Source: Mesorhizobium sp.
Lineage (GTDB): Bacteria; Pseudomonadota; Alphaproteobacteria; Rhizobiales; Rhizobiaceae
Assembly (NCBI GenBank): GCA_027492275.1
Contig: JAPUFC010000032.1
Span: 32,660 to 96,659, forward strand
Reading direction: 5' to 3'
DNA length: 64,000 nt
Made by a program: the position numbers and the translations under genes. The notes under the pieces were generated by a model that saw only the letters and a program-made list of their open reading frames with translations, was not told the DNA's origin and searched no databases. This document shows, in pieces, positions 8,796 to 16,668 of the stretch. Each line of letters starts with the position of its first letter. Within the stretch, counting starts at the first letter, position 1.

Positions 8796-10034
8796 ATGCA
8801 CATCGCGAAAGTCCTGTTCACGGAAGGCGTCTCCTGTTTCGTTCACCAGGATCGCGAGGCCATTCGGCGCGGCGCGCGCCCGAACGGCTATCTCTATGAG
8901 GGACAGCCGGTCATTCCCGGCTTCACGACGATCACCCAGCCCGCCGGCACCGTGTCGATCATGCTGGTGCTGGACGACGGATCGGTGGCGTTCGGCGACT
9001 GCGTCGACGTGATCCTCGCCGGCTATGCCGGCCGCGACCGGCCCTTCATCCCGGCCGAGCACCGCCATGTCCTGGAAAGCGTCGTGCGCCCTTTCCTGGA
9101 AGGCGCGGAGCTGTCCGGCTTCAGGGCGATAGACGCGCGCTTCGATGATCTGCAGCACGAGGGCAAGCCGCTGCACACCGCGATCCGCTACGGCGCGAGC
9201 CAGGCCGTCCTGCACGCGCACGCGCTCGCTGCGCGGCTGACGATGGCGGAAGTCGTGGCGCAGGAGTACGGCACCACGGTCGCACGCGAACGCCTTCCCA
9301 TCCTCTCCTCCTGCATGCGCGACAACCATATCCTGCACGATCGCATGATCCTGAAGCGGGCCGACCTGCTTCCCCATTCGTCCTTCGGCGACATCGACCT
9401 GCATATCGGCAGGGACGGCGGCATCTTCCTCGACTATGTCGGCCGTTTCGCGCGGCGCGTACAGGAAATCGGGGCCGCCGACTACAGGCCGACGCTGCAT
9501 TTCGACGTCTACGGCTCGATCGGATCGCTGTTCGGCGAGGACCCGGTTCAGGTCGCCGCCTATCTCGGCCGCGTCGCGGAGGCCGCGGGCCCCTATCCGC
9601 TGATGATCGAAAGCCCGTTCGTCATGGCCGGGCTCGACGAGCAGATCGAGGTCTTTGCCCGGCTGCGCCGCGAGATCGCCCGTCAGGGGGTGGCCTGCAC
9701 CGTTATCGCCGACGAATGGTGCAACACGCTGGACGACATCCGCGCCTGGGGCGCCGCCGAGGCGGTGGACATGGTGCAGATCAAGACGCCGGACCTCGGC
9801 AGCATCGCCCGCTCGATAGACGCCGTGCTGTATTGCAGGTCGGTCGGCCTCGGCTCCTATCTCGGCGGAACGGCCAACGAGACGCAGCAATCCTCCGTCG
9901 TGACCTGCCACGCCGGCCTGGCGACCGGCCCGGACTTCCTTCTGTCGAAGCCCGGCATGGGCGGCGACGAGAGCTTCTCGCTGCAGGTCAACGAGATGCA
10001 GCGCACCATCGCGCTCGTCGAAAGCCGCGCCTAG
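8796..10034 (+). CDS. methylaspartate ammonia-lyase-like enzyme, paralogue 3
   Basis: The third MAL paralogue, 412 aa. ATG 8796 gives the conserved N-terminus MHIAKVLFTEGVSCF; upstream in-frame codons are non-family sequence. Catalytic and metal motifs are intact: LLPHSS, HFDVYGSIG, MIESPF, ADEWCNTLDD and VQIKTPDLGS. It shares the altered pocket with the other copies: GDCVDVILAG (Ile for Gln73), a PILSSCMRDNHILHDRMI loop in place of AQSGDDRYDN, and GGTANETQ (Ala for Cys361). The KPGMGGDE tail is closest to real MAL. An aldehyde dehydrogenase follows 26 bases later, and a promoter is expected in the 180-base divergent gap before it. The substrate is unknown; an N-substituted aspartate C-N lyase is a reasonable hypothesis. 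Confidence 0.85.
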   Translation: MHIAKVLFTEGVSCFVHQDREAIRRGARPNGYLYEGQPVIPGFTTITQPAGTVSIMLVLDDGSVAFGDCVDVILAGYAGRDRPFIPAEHRHVLESVVRPFLEGAELSGFRAIDARFDDLQHEGKPLHTAIRYGASQAVLHAHALAARLTMAEVVAQEYGTTVARERLPILSSCMRDNHILHDRMILKRADLLPHSSFGDIDLHIGRDGGIFLDYVGRFARRVQEIGAADYRPTLHFDVYGSIGSLFGEDPVQVAAYLGRVAEAAGPYPLMIESPFVMAGLDEQIEVFARLRREIARQGVACTVIADEWCNTLDDIRAWGAAEAVDMVQIKTPDLGSIARSIDAVLYCRSVGLGSYLGGTANETQQSSVVTCHAGLATGPDFLLSKPGMGGDESFSLQVNEMQRTIALVESRA

Positions 10035-10060
10035 CAAACCTGCGCGAGATCGGATCACAC

Positions 10061-11500
10061 ATGCGGATCGAGAAGAACTACATCGCCGGCGCCTGGGTCG
10101 AGTCGGCAGCCGCCAACACGATCGACGTCGTCAATCCCGCCACAGTGGAGACCATCGCGCAGGTCCCGGAGGGCTGCGCCGCCGACGTGGATGCGGCGGT
10201 GCGGGCCGCCGTCGAGGCGCAGGCGTCGTTCGGCCGGACCACGCCGGCCGAACGGGAAGCGCTTTTGCGGCGTATCCTCGAATGCTACCGCGACCGGGCG
10301 GAAGACATCGCGCAGGTCATCTGCGACGAGGTCGGCACACCGCTGCAACAGTCGCGCGACGTTCAGGCGTTCCTCGGCATCGCGCATCTGGAAAAGGTGC
10401 TGGAGGTGATGCCGGACTACCCATACGAGCGCCTGCGCGGCGGCACGCTGGTGGTTCGCGATCCCATCGGCGTCAGCGGGCTGATCACGCCGTGGAACGT
10501 GCCCATCAACCAGATCGCCACCAAGGTCTATCCGGCCATCGCCGCCGGCTGCGCCACGGTGCTGAAGCCATCCGAAGTCGCGCCGCTCAATGCCCGCATC
10601 TTCGCCGAGGTGCTGCACGAGGCCGGGGTTCCCAAAGGTGTCTTCAATCTGGTCCACGGCGTCGGCCACACGGTCGGCGCGGCCCTGACGGCGCATCCCG
10701 ACATCCGCATGGTTTCCTTCACAGGCTCGACGCGGGCCGGCATCGAGATCGCCAGGTCGGCCGCGATCACGGTGAAGCGCGTGGCGCAGGAGCTCGGCGG
10801 CAAGTCGGCCAACGTCCTGCTCGACGATTGCGATTTCGCCGTCGCCGTGCGCAAGGGCGCGCTGTCCTGCTTCAGCAACACCGGACAGGCCTGTTCGTCG
10901 CCCACCCGGATGCTGGTGCCGCGCGACCGGCTGGAAGAAGCCTGCCGCCATGCGGCGGCGGCCGCCGAGGCGCTGGTCGTGGGCGATCCGCGCGGCGCCG
11001 CCACGGAAATGGGCCCGCTGGTCAACCAGGCGCAGTACGAGCGGGTGCAGGCGATGATCGAGACGGGCATACGCGAGGGCGCGCGGCTCGTCGCCGGCGG
11101 TCCCGGCAGGCCGGACGGACTGGACGCGTCGGTCGCGCTCGGCTTCTTCGTGCGGCCGACCGTGTTCGCCGATGTCGATCCGGCCATGACCATCGCCCAG
11201 CAGGAAATCTTCGGCCCGGTCCTGTCCATCATCGCCTATCGCGACGAGGAGGAAGCGGTCGCCATCGCCAACGGCACCGCCTACGGCCTGGCCGCCTACG
11301 TGCAGTCCGGCGAGCTCGCCCGCGCCCGGCGCTTCGCGCGCCGTCTGGAGGCGGGCCGGGTCCACATCAACTATCCCGACCTCGACCGGCTGGCGCCGTT
11401 CGGCGGCTTCAAGCAGTCCGGCAACGGCCGCGAGAACGGCAGATACGGGATCGACGAGTTCACCGAGCTCAAGGCGCTGATCGGCTACGGCAGCCGCTAG
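10061..11500 (+). CDS. aldehyde dehydrogenase family protein
   Basis: A 479-aa aldehyde dehydrogenase starting at ATG 10061 (MRIEKNYIAGAWVES). Key motifs are LITPWNVPINQIATK, VSFTGSTRAGIEIARSA, the general-base Glu in QELGGKSANVLLDDCD, the catalytic Cys in SNTGQACSSPTRM, and QEIFGPVLSII. It is only distantly related to the other dehydrogenase at 5057-6514; it has GQACSSP rather than GQTCVCA and so belongs to another subgroup, closer to betaine-aldehyde or general aldehyde dehydrogenases. It is co-directional with MAL 3 (26-base gap) and convergent with the amine oxidase. It probably handles a second aldehyde in the same pathway, for example one produced by demethylation or amine oxidation. 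Confidence 0.87.
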   Translation: MRIEKNYIAGAWVESAAANTIDVVNPATVETIAQVPEGCAADVDAAVRAAVEAQASFGRTTPAEREALLRRILECYRDRAEDIAQVICDEVGTPLQQSRDVQAFLGIAHLEKVLEVMPDYPYERLRGGTLVVRDPIGVSGLITPWNVPINQIATKVYPAIAAGCATVLKPSEVAPLNARIFAEVLHEAGVPKGVFNLVHGVGHTVGAALTAHPDIRMVSFTGSTRAGIEIARSAAITVKRVAQELGGKSANVLLDDCDFAVAVRKGALSCFSNTGQACSSPTRMLVPRDRLEEACRHAAAAAEALVVGDPRGAATEMGPLVNQAQYERVQAMIETGIREGARLVAGGPGRPDGLDASVALGFFVRPTVFADVDPAMTIAQQEIFGPVLSIIAYRDEEEAVAIANGTAYGLAAYVQSGELARARRFARRLEAGRVHINYPDLDRLAPFGGFKQSGNGRENGRYGIDEFTELKALIGYGSR

Positions 11501-11522
11501 CGCGCGGCGGCGCATCCGCCCG

Positions 11523-12851
11523 TCACATCATGCCCATCGCGCCGAGGTCGGTGCCGTCGATCATCCGTTCGTAGCGGAACGGCCTCGGGTCGATGCAGGG
11601 CGCGTCGTTCAGCACCAGATCCGCCGTCAGCCGGCCGGAACCGGGGCTCATCCCGAATCCGTGGCCGGAATGGCCGGAATTGATGAACACGCCAGGATGC
11701 GCGATCACCGGCGCGATGACGGGTACGGCATCCGGCGTGAAATCCATCATGCCGGCCCACTGGTGCACGATGCCAACCCCGGCCAGTTGCGGGAACATGG
11801 CGTCGAACATGGTCTTCGCCCGTTTCACGATCCGCTTTTCGGGCAGCGGGTCGAGTATCCGGACCCGCTCGAACGGCGAGACGCTGTCCGCGCTCCAGCG
11901 TTGAAGCGCTTCCGGGCCACGAAAAAAGCTCTTGCCGAGGCTGACCGTCATCCCCTTGCGGTATTTCAGGAACGTCTTCCAGAACGCCCCGGCCTGCAGG
12001 AGACCCAGCGGCGACATCTGCAGCCGCCACGTGCCGCCGGACCCGATCGTGTAGCCGCCGTCAAGCCGGCGGCGATAGGCGATGCTTTCCATCGACGCGA
12101 CGTCGATAGGCCCCTGCGGCATCGGCCCGGTCGATATGGCCGTCGCCTGCACGGAGGCCTGGAGGAACCCGATCCCGTGATGCCGGAGGAACAGGCCGGT
12201 CCATGCGCCGCACGCGACCACCACGGAATGGCATTTCACGGCCCCCTTCTCGGTGACGACGCCGCTGACGCGCCCGCCGCTCATCTCGATCTCGCGCACG
12301 GCGCAGTTCTGGTGCACCGTGGCGCCGAAGCCGCGGGCGGCGTGGGCCACCACAGGTCCGGCCAGACCCGGCTCGGCCGAGCCGTCGTTCGGCGAATGGA
12401 CGCCGCCCAGCCATCTTTTCGGGCTCGCCGGCAGCAACGCCGCCACCTGGTCGGAGGTCAGGATGTGCGACTCGATGCCGGAACCGGCATGGTCAGCCTT
12501 CCATTCCTCCCACCGCGCGATGTCCTCGGGCTGGTCGGTCGCGAAGACGAGGCCGGTGCGCCGGAAACCGACATCCGCGCCAGTCTGCGACGCCAGCTCG
12601 CCCCAGGCCTCGAGCGAGACCCTGGCGAGATCCACCTCGCGCCTGTCGCGGTTCTGCGCGCGGCACCAGCCCCAGTTGCGGCTGGACTGCTCGCCGGCGA
12701 TGACGCCTTTCTCCACCAGCGCGACGCGGCTTCCCCGCCGCGCCAGTTCCCATGCGGTGAACACGCCCGAGACGCCGCCTCCGATGACCACCACGTCGAC
12801 CTCGCCGGGCAGCGACGGGTCGGACTCGATGTGGCGTATCGGCGCGGGCAT
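11523..12851 (-). CDS. FAD-dependent amino acid/amine oxidase (DAO superfamily, DadA-like)
   Basis: A 442-aa protein of the D-amino-acid oxidase/DadA superfamily. The N-terminal dinucleotide fold VDVVVIGGGVSGVFTAWELA binds FAD. SSRNWGWCRAQNRD is the substrate-entry motif of this subgroup, and INSGHSGHGFGMSPGSG near the C-terminus is the second FAD contact. Enzymes of this group oxidise secondary or primary amines (N-methyl amino acids, D-amino acids, glycine derivatives) to imines. It is the last gene of the catabolic island, convergent with the second aldehyde dehydrogenase and back-to-back with the cobalamin-controlled transporter. The precise amine is unknown. It may act in tandem with the OYE-type demethylase. 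Confidence 0.83.
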   Translation of the reverse strand: MPAPIRHIESDPSLPGEVDVVVIGGGVSGVFTAWELARRGSRVALVEKGVIAGEQSSRNWGWCRAQNRDRREVDLARVSLEAWGELASQTGADVGFRRTGLVFATDQPEDIARWEEWKADHAGSGIESHILTSDQVAALLPASPKRWLGGVHSPNDGSAEPGLAGPVVAHAARGFGATVHQNCAVREIEMSGGRVSGVVTEKGAVKCHSVVVACGAWTGLFLRHHGIGFLQASVQATAISTGPMPQGPIDVASMESIAYRRRLDGGYTIGSGGTWRLQMSPLGLLQAGAFWKTFLKYRKGMTVSLGKSFFRGPEALQRWSADSVSPFERVRILDPLPEKRIVKRAKTMFDAMFPQLAGVGIVHQWAGMMDFTPDAVPVIAPVIAHPGVFINSGHSGHGFGMSPGSGRLTADLVLNDAPCIDPRPFRYERMIDGTDLGAMGMM

Positions 12852-13008
12852 CGGCGGTTACCCCTCTCCTTCGATGGCGGTTGTGGATTTTGGCGGCGGC
12901 CGGCGCGCGAAATCGTGCCAAAGCGAGCGTCGCCGCACAGTTTTCCTGCGGCGGCGCGGCGGCCGATGCGTTTCGGATGCGCCGCTTCGTCGATCTGTCC
13001 GGGCAGCG

Positions 13009-13036
13009 TTGACTCCTGAAGGAATCGGGCTACCTT
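13009..13036 (+). promoter_or_regulatory. probable promoter of the cobalamin-riboswitch operon
   Basis: TTGACT at 13009-13014 and TACCTT at 13031-13036 are separated by 16 bases. They would place the transcription start within a few bases of the first aptamer helix at about 13045. The -10 is weak, but the position is right for a riboswitch leader. Confidence 0.45.
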
Positions 13037-13044
13037 CCCGCACG

Positions 13045-13216
13045 TCATGGTTCCTCGCCGGAGACGGTCGAGGCTAAGAGGGAATCCGGTGAGATACCGG
13101 AGCTGACCCGCAACTGTAAGCGGCGAGCCGCCGCGCCAATCTATGTCACTGGCATCTCGTAGCCGGGAAGACAGGCGCAGCAGCGACGACCCGCGAGCCA
13201 GGAGACCTGCCTGACC
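13045..13216 (+). promoter_or_regulatory. cobalamin (AdoCbl) riboswitch aptamer
   Basis: A classic B12 element in order: AAGAGGGAATCCGGTGAGA at the start, GCTGACCCGCAACTGTAAGC in the core, the GGGAAGACAGGC segment near 13164, GACGACCCGCGAGCC, and the B12 box AGCCAGGAGACCTGCC at 13196-13211. Spacing and conserved bases fit the adenosylcobalamin class (RF00174). It precedes an intrinsic terminator at about 13305 and then the CbiX/ferredoxin gene and ABC importer. Cobalamin should therefore switch the operon off by premature termination. Confidence 0.96.
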
Positions 13217-13304
13217 ACATAGGGTTCCGTGGCCGGGGATTGCCACAGGAGCGCGAGCTTCGGTGGCGGGCCTGTGGCGCGTCCGCTCTGGTTCACGTTT
13301 CCCG

Positions 13305-13335
13305 ATCCCCGTCCGCATCAGGTCGGGGATTTTTC
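13305..13335 (+). terminator. intrinsic terminator, expression platform of the B12 riboswitch
   Basis: ATCCCCG (13305-13311) pairs perfectly with CGGGGAT (13324-13330), followed by TTTT. It lies about 90 bases after the B12 box, so it is the likely OFF-state hairpin. It also falls inside the longest open frame of the downstream gene, which argues for a start codon after 13335. Confidence 0.8.
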
Positions 13336-13372
13336 GTTGGACGAGCTTTTTACACATCGATCCGAACCAGAC

Positions 13373-14173
13373 GTGCCAGCACGCGCTCAAGCCGGCAGCG
13401 CGGTGCTGCTTCTGGCAAAATCCGCCTTCGCCGCCGCGCCGCATGCCGAGATGCGCCGCATCGCCGCGACGGTCGAGGCGCTGCCCGGGGTCGCCGCCGC
13501 CCTCGCCTGCTATTCCGAACAGGGCCAGCCCTCGCTTCGCGAGGCGCTGCTTTCGCTGCGCGGCGGCTCTCATGATGCGATCCGGATCGTTCCTTTGGTG
13601 CTGCCGCTGGAGCCGGGCTTCCTCAACTGGATGACGCGCTCGCTGAAACGCTGGCAGGCGGAAAGCCCCGGCGGCTGGCCGCCGATCCGCATCGCCCGCG
13701 ACATCGCCGGCAGCCCGCTTTTCGGATCGCTGCTCCAAGATCTCGTCGAAGGCGCCGCGACGGCGCCCGCGATCCCGGCCGACGATGCCGCCAAGCTCGA
13801 AGGCTCGCTGGTGCCGGCGCAGAAGCGGCGCGTCCTCGTCTGCGAAGGCGGCGCCTGCAACGCGGCCGGCGCCGACGCGATCTGGGGCCATCTGCGCAAC
13901 GTCCAGGCGCACCGCAAGCTGCGCGTCACCGGCGACGGCACGATGACCGCCAAGGCGACCTGCCTCGGCCCCTGCAACCTCGCGCCCGTCCTCCAGGTGT
14001 TCCCGGAGGGCACCTATTACGGCGGCGTCACCGAGGCGGCGGTCGACCGCATCGTCGAGGAACACCTGCTCGGCGGCCGCGTCGTCCAGGATTTCGCCTA
14101 CGAGCCGACGGGCCGCAAGCAGCGGCTGCGGGTCGCGGCCGACAATTTCCCCATCAACAGGAGAGTGACATGA
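13373..14173 (+). CDS. CbiX-like chelatase-fold protein fused to a 2Fe-2S ferredoxin domain
   Basis: About 266 aa when started at GTG 13373; the frame is open back to GTG 13229, but that stretch contains the riboswitch terminator. The N-terminal half (TAVLLLAKSAF-like start, ACYSEQGQPSLREAL, IRIVPLVLPLEPGF) resembles the sirohydrochlorin/cobalt chelatase CbiX/SirB fold. The C-terminal half is a thioredoxin-like 2Fe-2S ferredoxin with four cysteines in two pairs (VCEGGACNAAG and TCLGPCNLAP). The stop overlaps the ATG of the periplasmic binding protein (ATGA), so translation is coupled. B12 control plus a chelatase fold suggests cobalt handling or sensing. Which metal or tetrapyrrole it touches is inference. 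The start codon is uncertain. Confidence 0.75.
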   Translation: MPARAQAGSAVLLLAKSAFAAAPHAEMRRIAATVEALPGVAAALACYSEQGQPSLREALLSLRGGSHDAIRIVPLVLPLEPGFLNWMTRSLKRWQAESPGGWPPIRIARDIAGSPLFGSLLQDLVEGAATAPAIPADDAAKLEGSLVPAQKRRVLVCEGGACNAAGADAIWGHLRNVQAHRKLRVTGDGTMTAKATCLGPCNLAPVLQVFPEGTYYGGVTEAAVDRIVEEHLLGGRVVQDFAYEPTGRKQRLRVAADNFPINRRVT

Positions 14174-15702
14174 ACTATTTTTCGCGCGCCGCGCTCGCGG
14201 CGCTGGCCGGCGCCTGCGTGACCTTCGCCTGCCCCGCCTTCGCGCAGGAGGCGGCCCCGGCGGACGAGCAGGTGCTGCACCTGGTGACCGCCAACATGCC
14301 GCGCTCGCTCGATCCCATCAACATCGACGCGCAGCGCATCATCAACAACGGCTTCGCCGAGCCGCTCGTGCACGCTTCGCTGGACGGCGCGAAGCTGATC
14401 CCCGCCCTCGCCAAAAGCTGGGAACTGGTCGAGCCGACGCTGTGGCGCATCGAATTGCAGCCGAACGCGAAATTCTGGAGCGGCGCGCCCGTCGACGCCT
14501 CGGCTGTGCAGGCCTCGTTCGAGCGGCACCAGGCCGAGAACAAGCGCGCGGCCTCCATCCTGCGCGGCGCGACGTTCAAGGCGGTCGGGCCGACCACGCT
14601 GGAAATCCGCACCGAGCAGCCCGACCCGGCCTTCCTGTTCAAGACCGTGACCATCGCCGTGCACAACGTAGCGCGCGTCAAGGAGCTGGGCGACCGCTAT
14701 GCGCTGGAGGCCGACCTGTCCGGCTACTTCAAGCCGAGCGAATTCGTTCCGGGCGAGCTCGTCGTGGCCGAACCCTTTGACGGCTACTGGGGCGATCAGC
14801 CGAAGCTCAGGCGGCTCGAGGCCCGTTTCGTCGTCGACCCGCAGACCCGCTATCTCGCCATGCAGTCCGGCGAGGCCGACATGGACGCCAACGTCCAGTT
14901 CGAGCAGCGCCGCGCCTACATCCGCAGCAAGGATTTCAAGTTTCCGGCGGTCAACGCCAGCAACTGGAACATCTGGATGAACTACCGCAACCCGCTGCTT
15001 CAGGACGTGAAGCTCAGGGAAGCGATCAGCCTCGGCACCGACCGAAACGAGATCGTCGACGGCGTGATGGCCCCGTTCGCGACGCATTCGACCGGGCATT
15101 TCCCGGCCGGCCTGCCCTATTCGATCGAGACGCGGCAGGAAACCGACCCGGCGCGCGCCATGGCTCTGCTCGACGAGCTCGGCTGGAAGCCCGGCGCGGA
15201 CGGCATCCGCGAGAAGGACGGCAAGCGGCTCGAATTCTCGGTGCTGACCTATGGCTGGTGGCAGACCGTCGCCATCGCGCTCGAGGCGCAGTGGCGCAGG
15301 ATCGGCGTCGCCACGAAGCTACACGTGGTCGAGCCGACCGCCTCCAACCAGATCATGCTCGACGGGGCGTTCGACATCGCCACCTACTGCTCGTGCGGCA
15401 CGGCCACCGGCGACCTCAACGGCCAGCTCTCTAGCTTCTATCGCTCGGACGCGGTGCAGAACTGGCAGCGCTATGCCAGCCCGGCGGTCGATGCGCTGAT
15501 CGACCGGCTCCGCACCGAGGCCGACACCGAAAAGCGCTTCGCGCTCGCCCGCGAGATCCAGGAGAAGGTGATGGCCGACACCGCGCTGATCTACGTCGCC
15601 AACGCCGAGCTGATCGGCATCGCGCATGCGGCGCGGGTCGCCGGCGTGGATGCGGAGCGTCCGCGCGACATCACGCCGTCCATGTACATCGCGGCGGAGT
15701 GA
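14170..15702 (+). CDS. ABC transporter substrate-binding protein, peptide/nickel family (SBP_bac_5)
   Basis: A 510-aa periplasmic binding protein with a Sec signal peptide (hydrophobic ALAALAGACVTFACPAFAQ, cleavage after AFA-Q near residue 26). The body has the DppA/NikA pattern: NMPRSLDPINIDAQ, WELVEPTLWRIELQ, FWSGAPVDASAVQASF and DTALIYVANAELIG. An unusual YCSCGTATGD segment (about residue 406) puts two cysteines in the lobe that often lines the ligand cleft. ATGA overlap with the ferredoxin gene and a 3-base gap to the permease mark an operon under the cobalamin riboswitch. A cobalt or nickel chelate, opine-like metallophore or short peptide ligand is possible. The riboswitch favours something cobalt- or corrinoid-linked. 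Confidence 0.88.
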   Translation: MNYFSRAALAALAGACVTFACPAFAQEAAPADEQVLHLVTANMPRSLDPINIDAQRIINNGFAEPLVHASLDGAKLIPALAKSWELVEPTLWRIELQPNAKFWSGAPVDASAVQASFERHQAENKRAASILRGATFKAVGPTTLEIRTEQPDPAFLFKTVTIAVHNVARVKELGDRYALEADLSGYFKPSEFVPGELVVAEPFDGYWGDQPKLRRLEARFVVDPQTRYLAMQSGEADMDANVQFEQRRAYIRSKDFKFPAVNASNWNIWMNYRNPLLQDVKLREAISLGTDRNEIVDGVMAPFATHSTGHFPAGLPYSIETRQETDPARAMALLDELGWKPGADGIREKDGKRLEFSVLTYGWWQTVAIALEAQWRRIGVATKLHVVEPTASNQIMLDGAFDIATYCSCGTATGDLNGQLSSFYRSDAVQNWQRYASPAVDALIDRLRTEADTEKRFALAREIQEKVMADTALIYVANAELIGIAHAARVAGVDAERPRDITPSMYIAAE

Positions 15703-15705
15703 GCC

Positions 15706-16668
15706 ATGCTGGCCTACGCGCTCCGACGCGCCCTGGCGGGGCTTTCGGTGCTGCTCGGGATAACCGTGGTCGTCTTCCTGATGCTGCGGTTCATCCCGGG
15801 CGACCCGGCCACGGCGGTGCTGCTGACCATGGTCGAGCCTGGCCTCGATTCCGCGCAGATCACGCAGCGCGACATCGACGAGGCCCGCGACCAGATGGGG
15901 CTCAACGATCCGCTGCCGCAGCAATATGCGCTGTGGCTGGGGCGCGTGGCCACGGGCAATCTCGGAACCTCCCTGCGCAGCCGCCAGCCCATAGCGGGCG
16001 AGCTGGCGGTGCGCATCCCGGCGACGCTGAAGCTCGGCGGCGCCGCGCTGGCGGTGATGTTCGTCATCGCCATCCCGAGCGGCATCCTGGGCGGCCTTTA
16101 TGCGGGCCGCGCCACCGACCACGTCACGCGCGTGCTCAGCCTGATCGGCGAATCGCTGCCGAGCTTCTTCCTCGGCGTGCTGCTGATCTATCTCTTCGCC
16201 ATCCATCTCGGCTGGCTGCCGGCCATGGGCGGCAGGCGTCCGGAAAGCATCGTCCTGCCCGCCGTGACGCTCGGCGTCGGCATCGCCGCGGCGACCTCGC
16301 GCCTGCTGCGCGCCAGCCTGCTCGACACGCTGTCGCAGCCCTATATGCTGATGGCCGAGGCCAAGGGCATGAAGCGCCGCACGCTGCTGTTCAGGCACGC
16401 GCTGCGGCCGGCGCTGATCCCGGTGCTGACGGCCGCGTCGCTGGTGGCCGGCGGGCTGCTCGGCGGCGCCGCCGTCGTGGAGACCGTCTTCGCCTGGCCG
16501 GGCGTCGGTCGCTACGTCATCGAGGCGATCGCCGGCCGCGACTATCCCGTCATCCAGGGCTTCACGCTGCTGATGGCGACGCTCTTCGTCCTGATCAATT
16601 TCGTCGTCGACATCCTCTACCGCTTCCTGGACCCGCGGGTCCGCGTCGAGGAGCGCGCCCATGTCTGA
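15706..16668 (+). CDS. ABC transporter permease, DppB/NikB family
   Basis: A 320-aa inner-membrane permease starting MLAYALRRALAGLSVLLG with a first transmembrane helix at about residues 8-30 and the GDPA motif after it (FIPGDPATAVL). The conserved EAA-type loop is near MLMAEAKGMKRRTLLFRHAL, followed by LIPVLTAASLVAGGLLGGA and ETVFAWPGVGRY, which are diagnostic of the peptide/nickel BPD permease family. It overlaps the next gene by 8 bases. It should pair with the permease half of the fused protein encoded at 16661-18418. Confidence 0.92.
   Translation: MLAYALRRALAGLSVLLGITVVVFLMLRFIPGDPATAVLLTMVEPGLDSAQITQRDIDEARDQMGLNDPLPQQYALWLGRVATGNLGTSLRSRQPIAGELAVRIPATLKLGGAALAVMFVIAIPSGILGGLYAGRATDHVTRVLSLIGESLPSFFLGVLLIYLFAIHLGWLPAMGGRRPESIVLPAVTLGVGIAAATSRLLRASLLDTLSQPYMLMAEAKGMKRRTLLFRHALRPALIPVLTAASLVAGGLLGGAAVVETVFAWPGVGRYVIEAIAGRDYPVIQGFTLLMATLFVLINFVVDILYRFLDPRVRVEERAHV

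Noticed and set aside
6533..8899. Long plus-strand open frame opposite the OYE-type gene
   Set aside because: Protein is His/Arg/Ala-rich with no motif, whereas the minus frame has clear FMN, Fe-S and FAD signatures.
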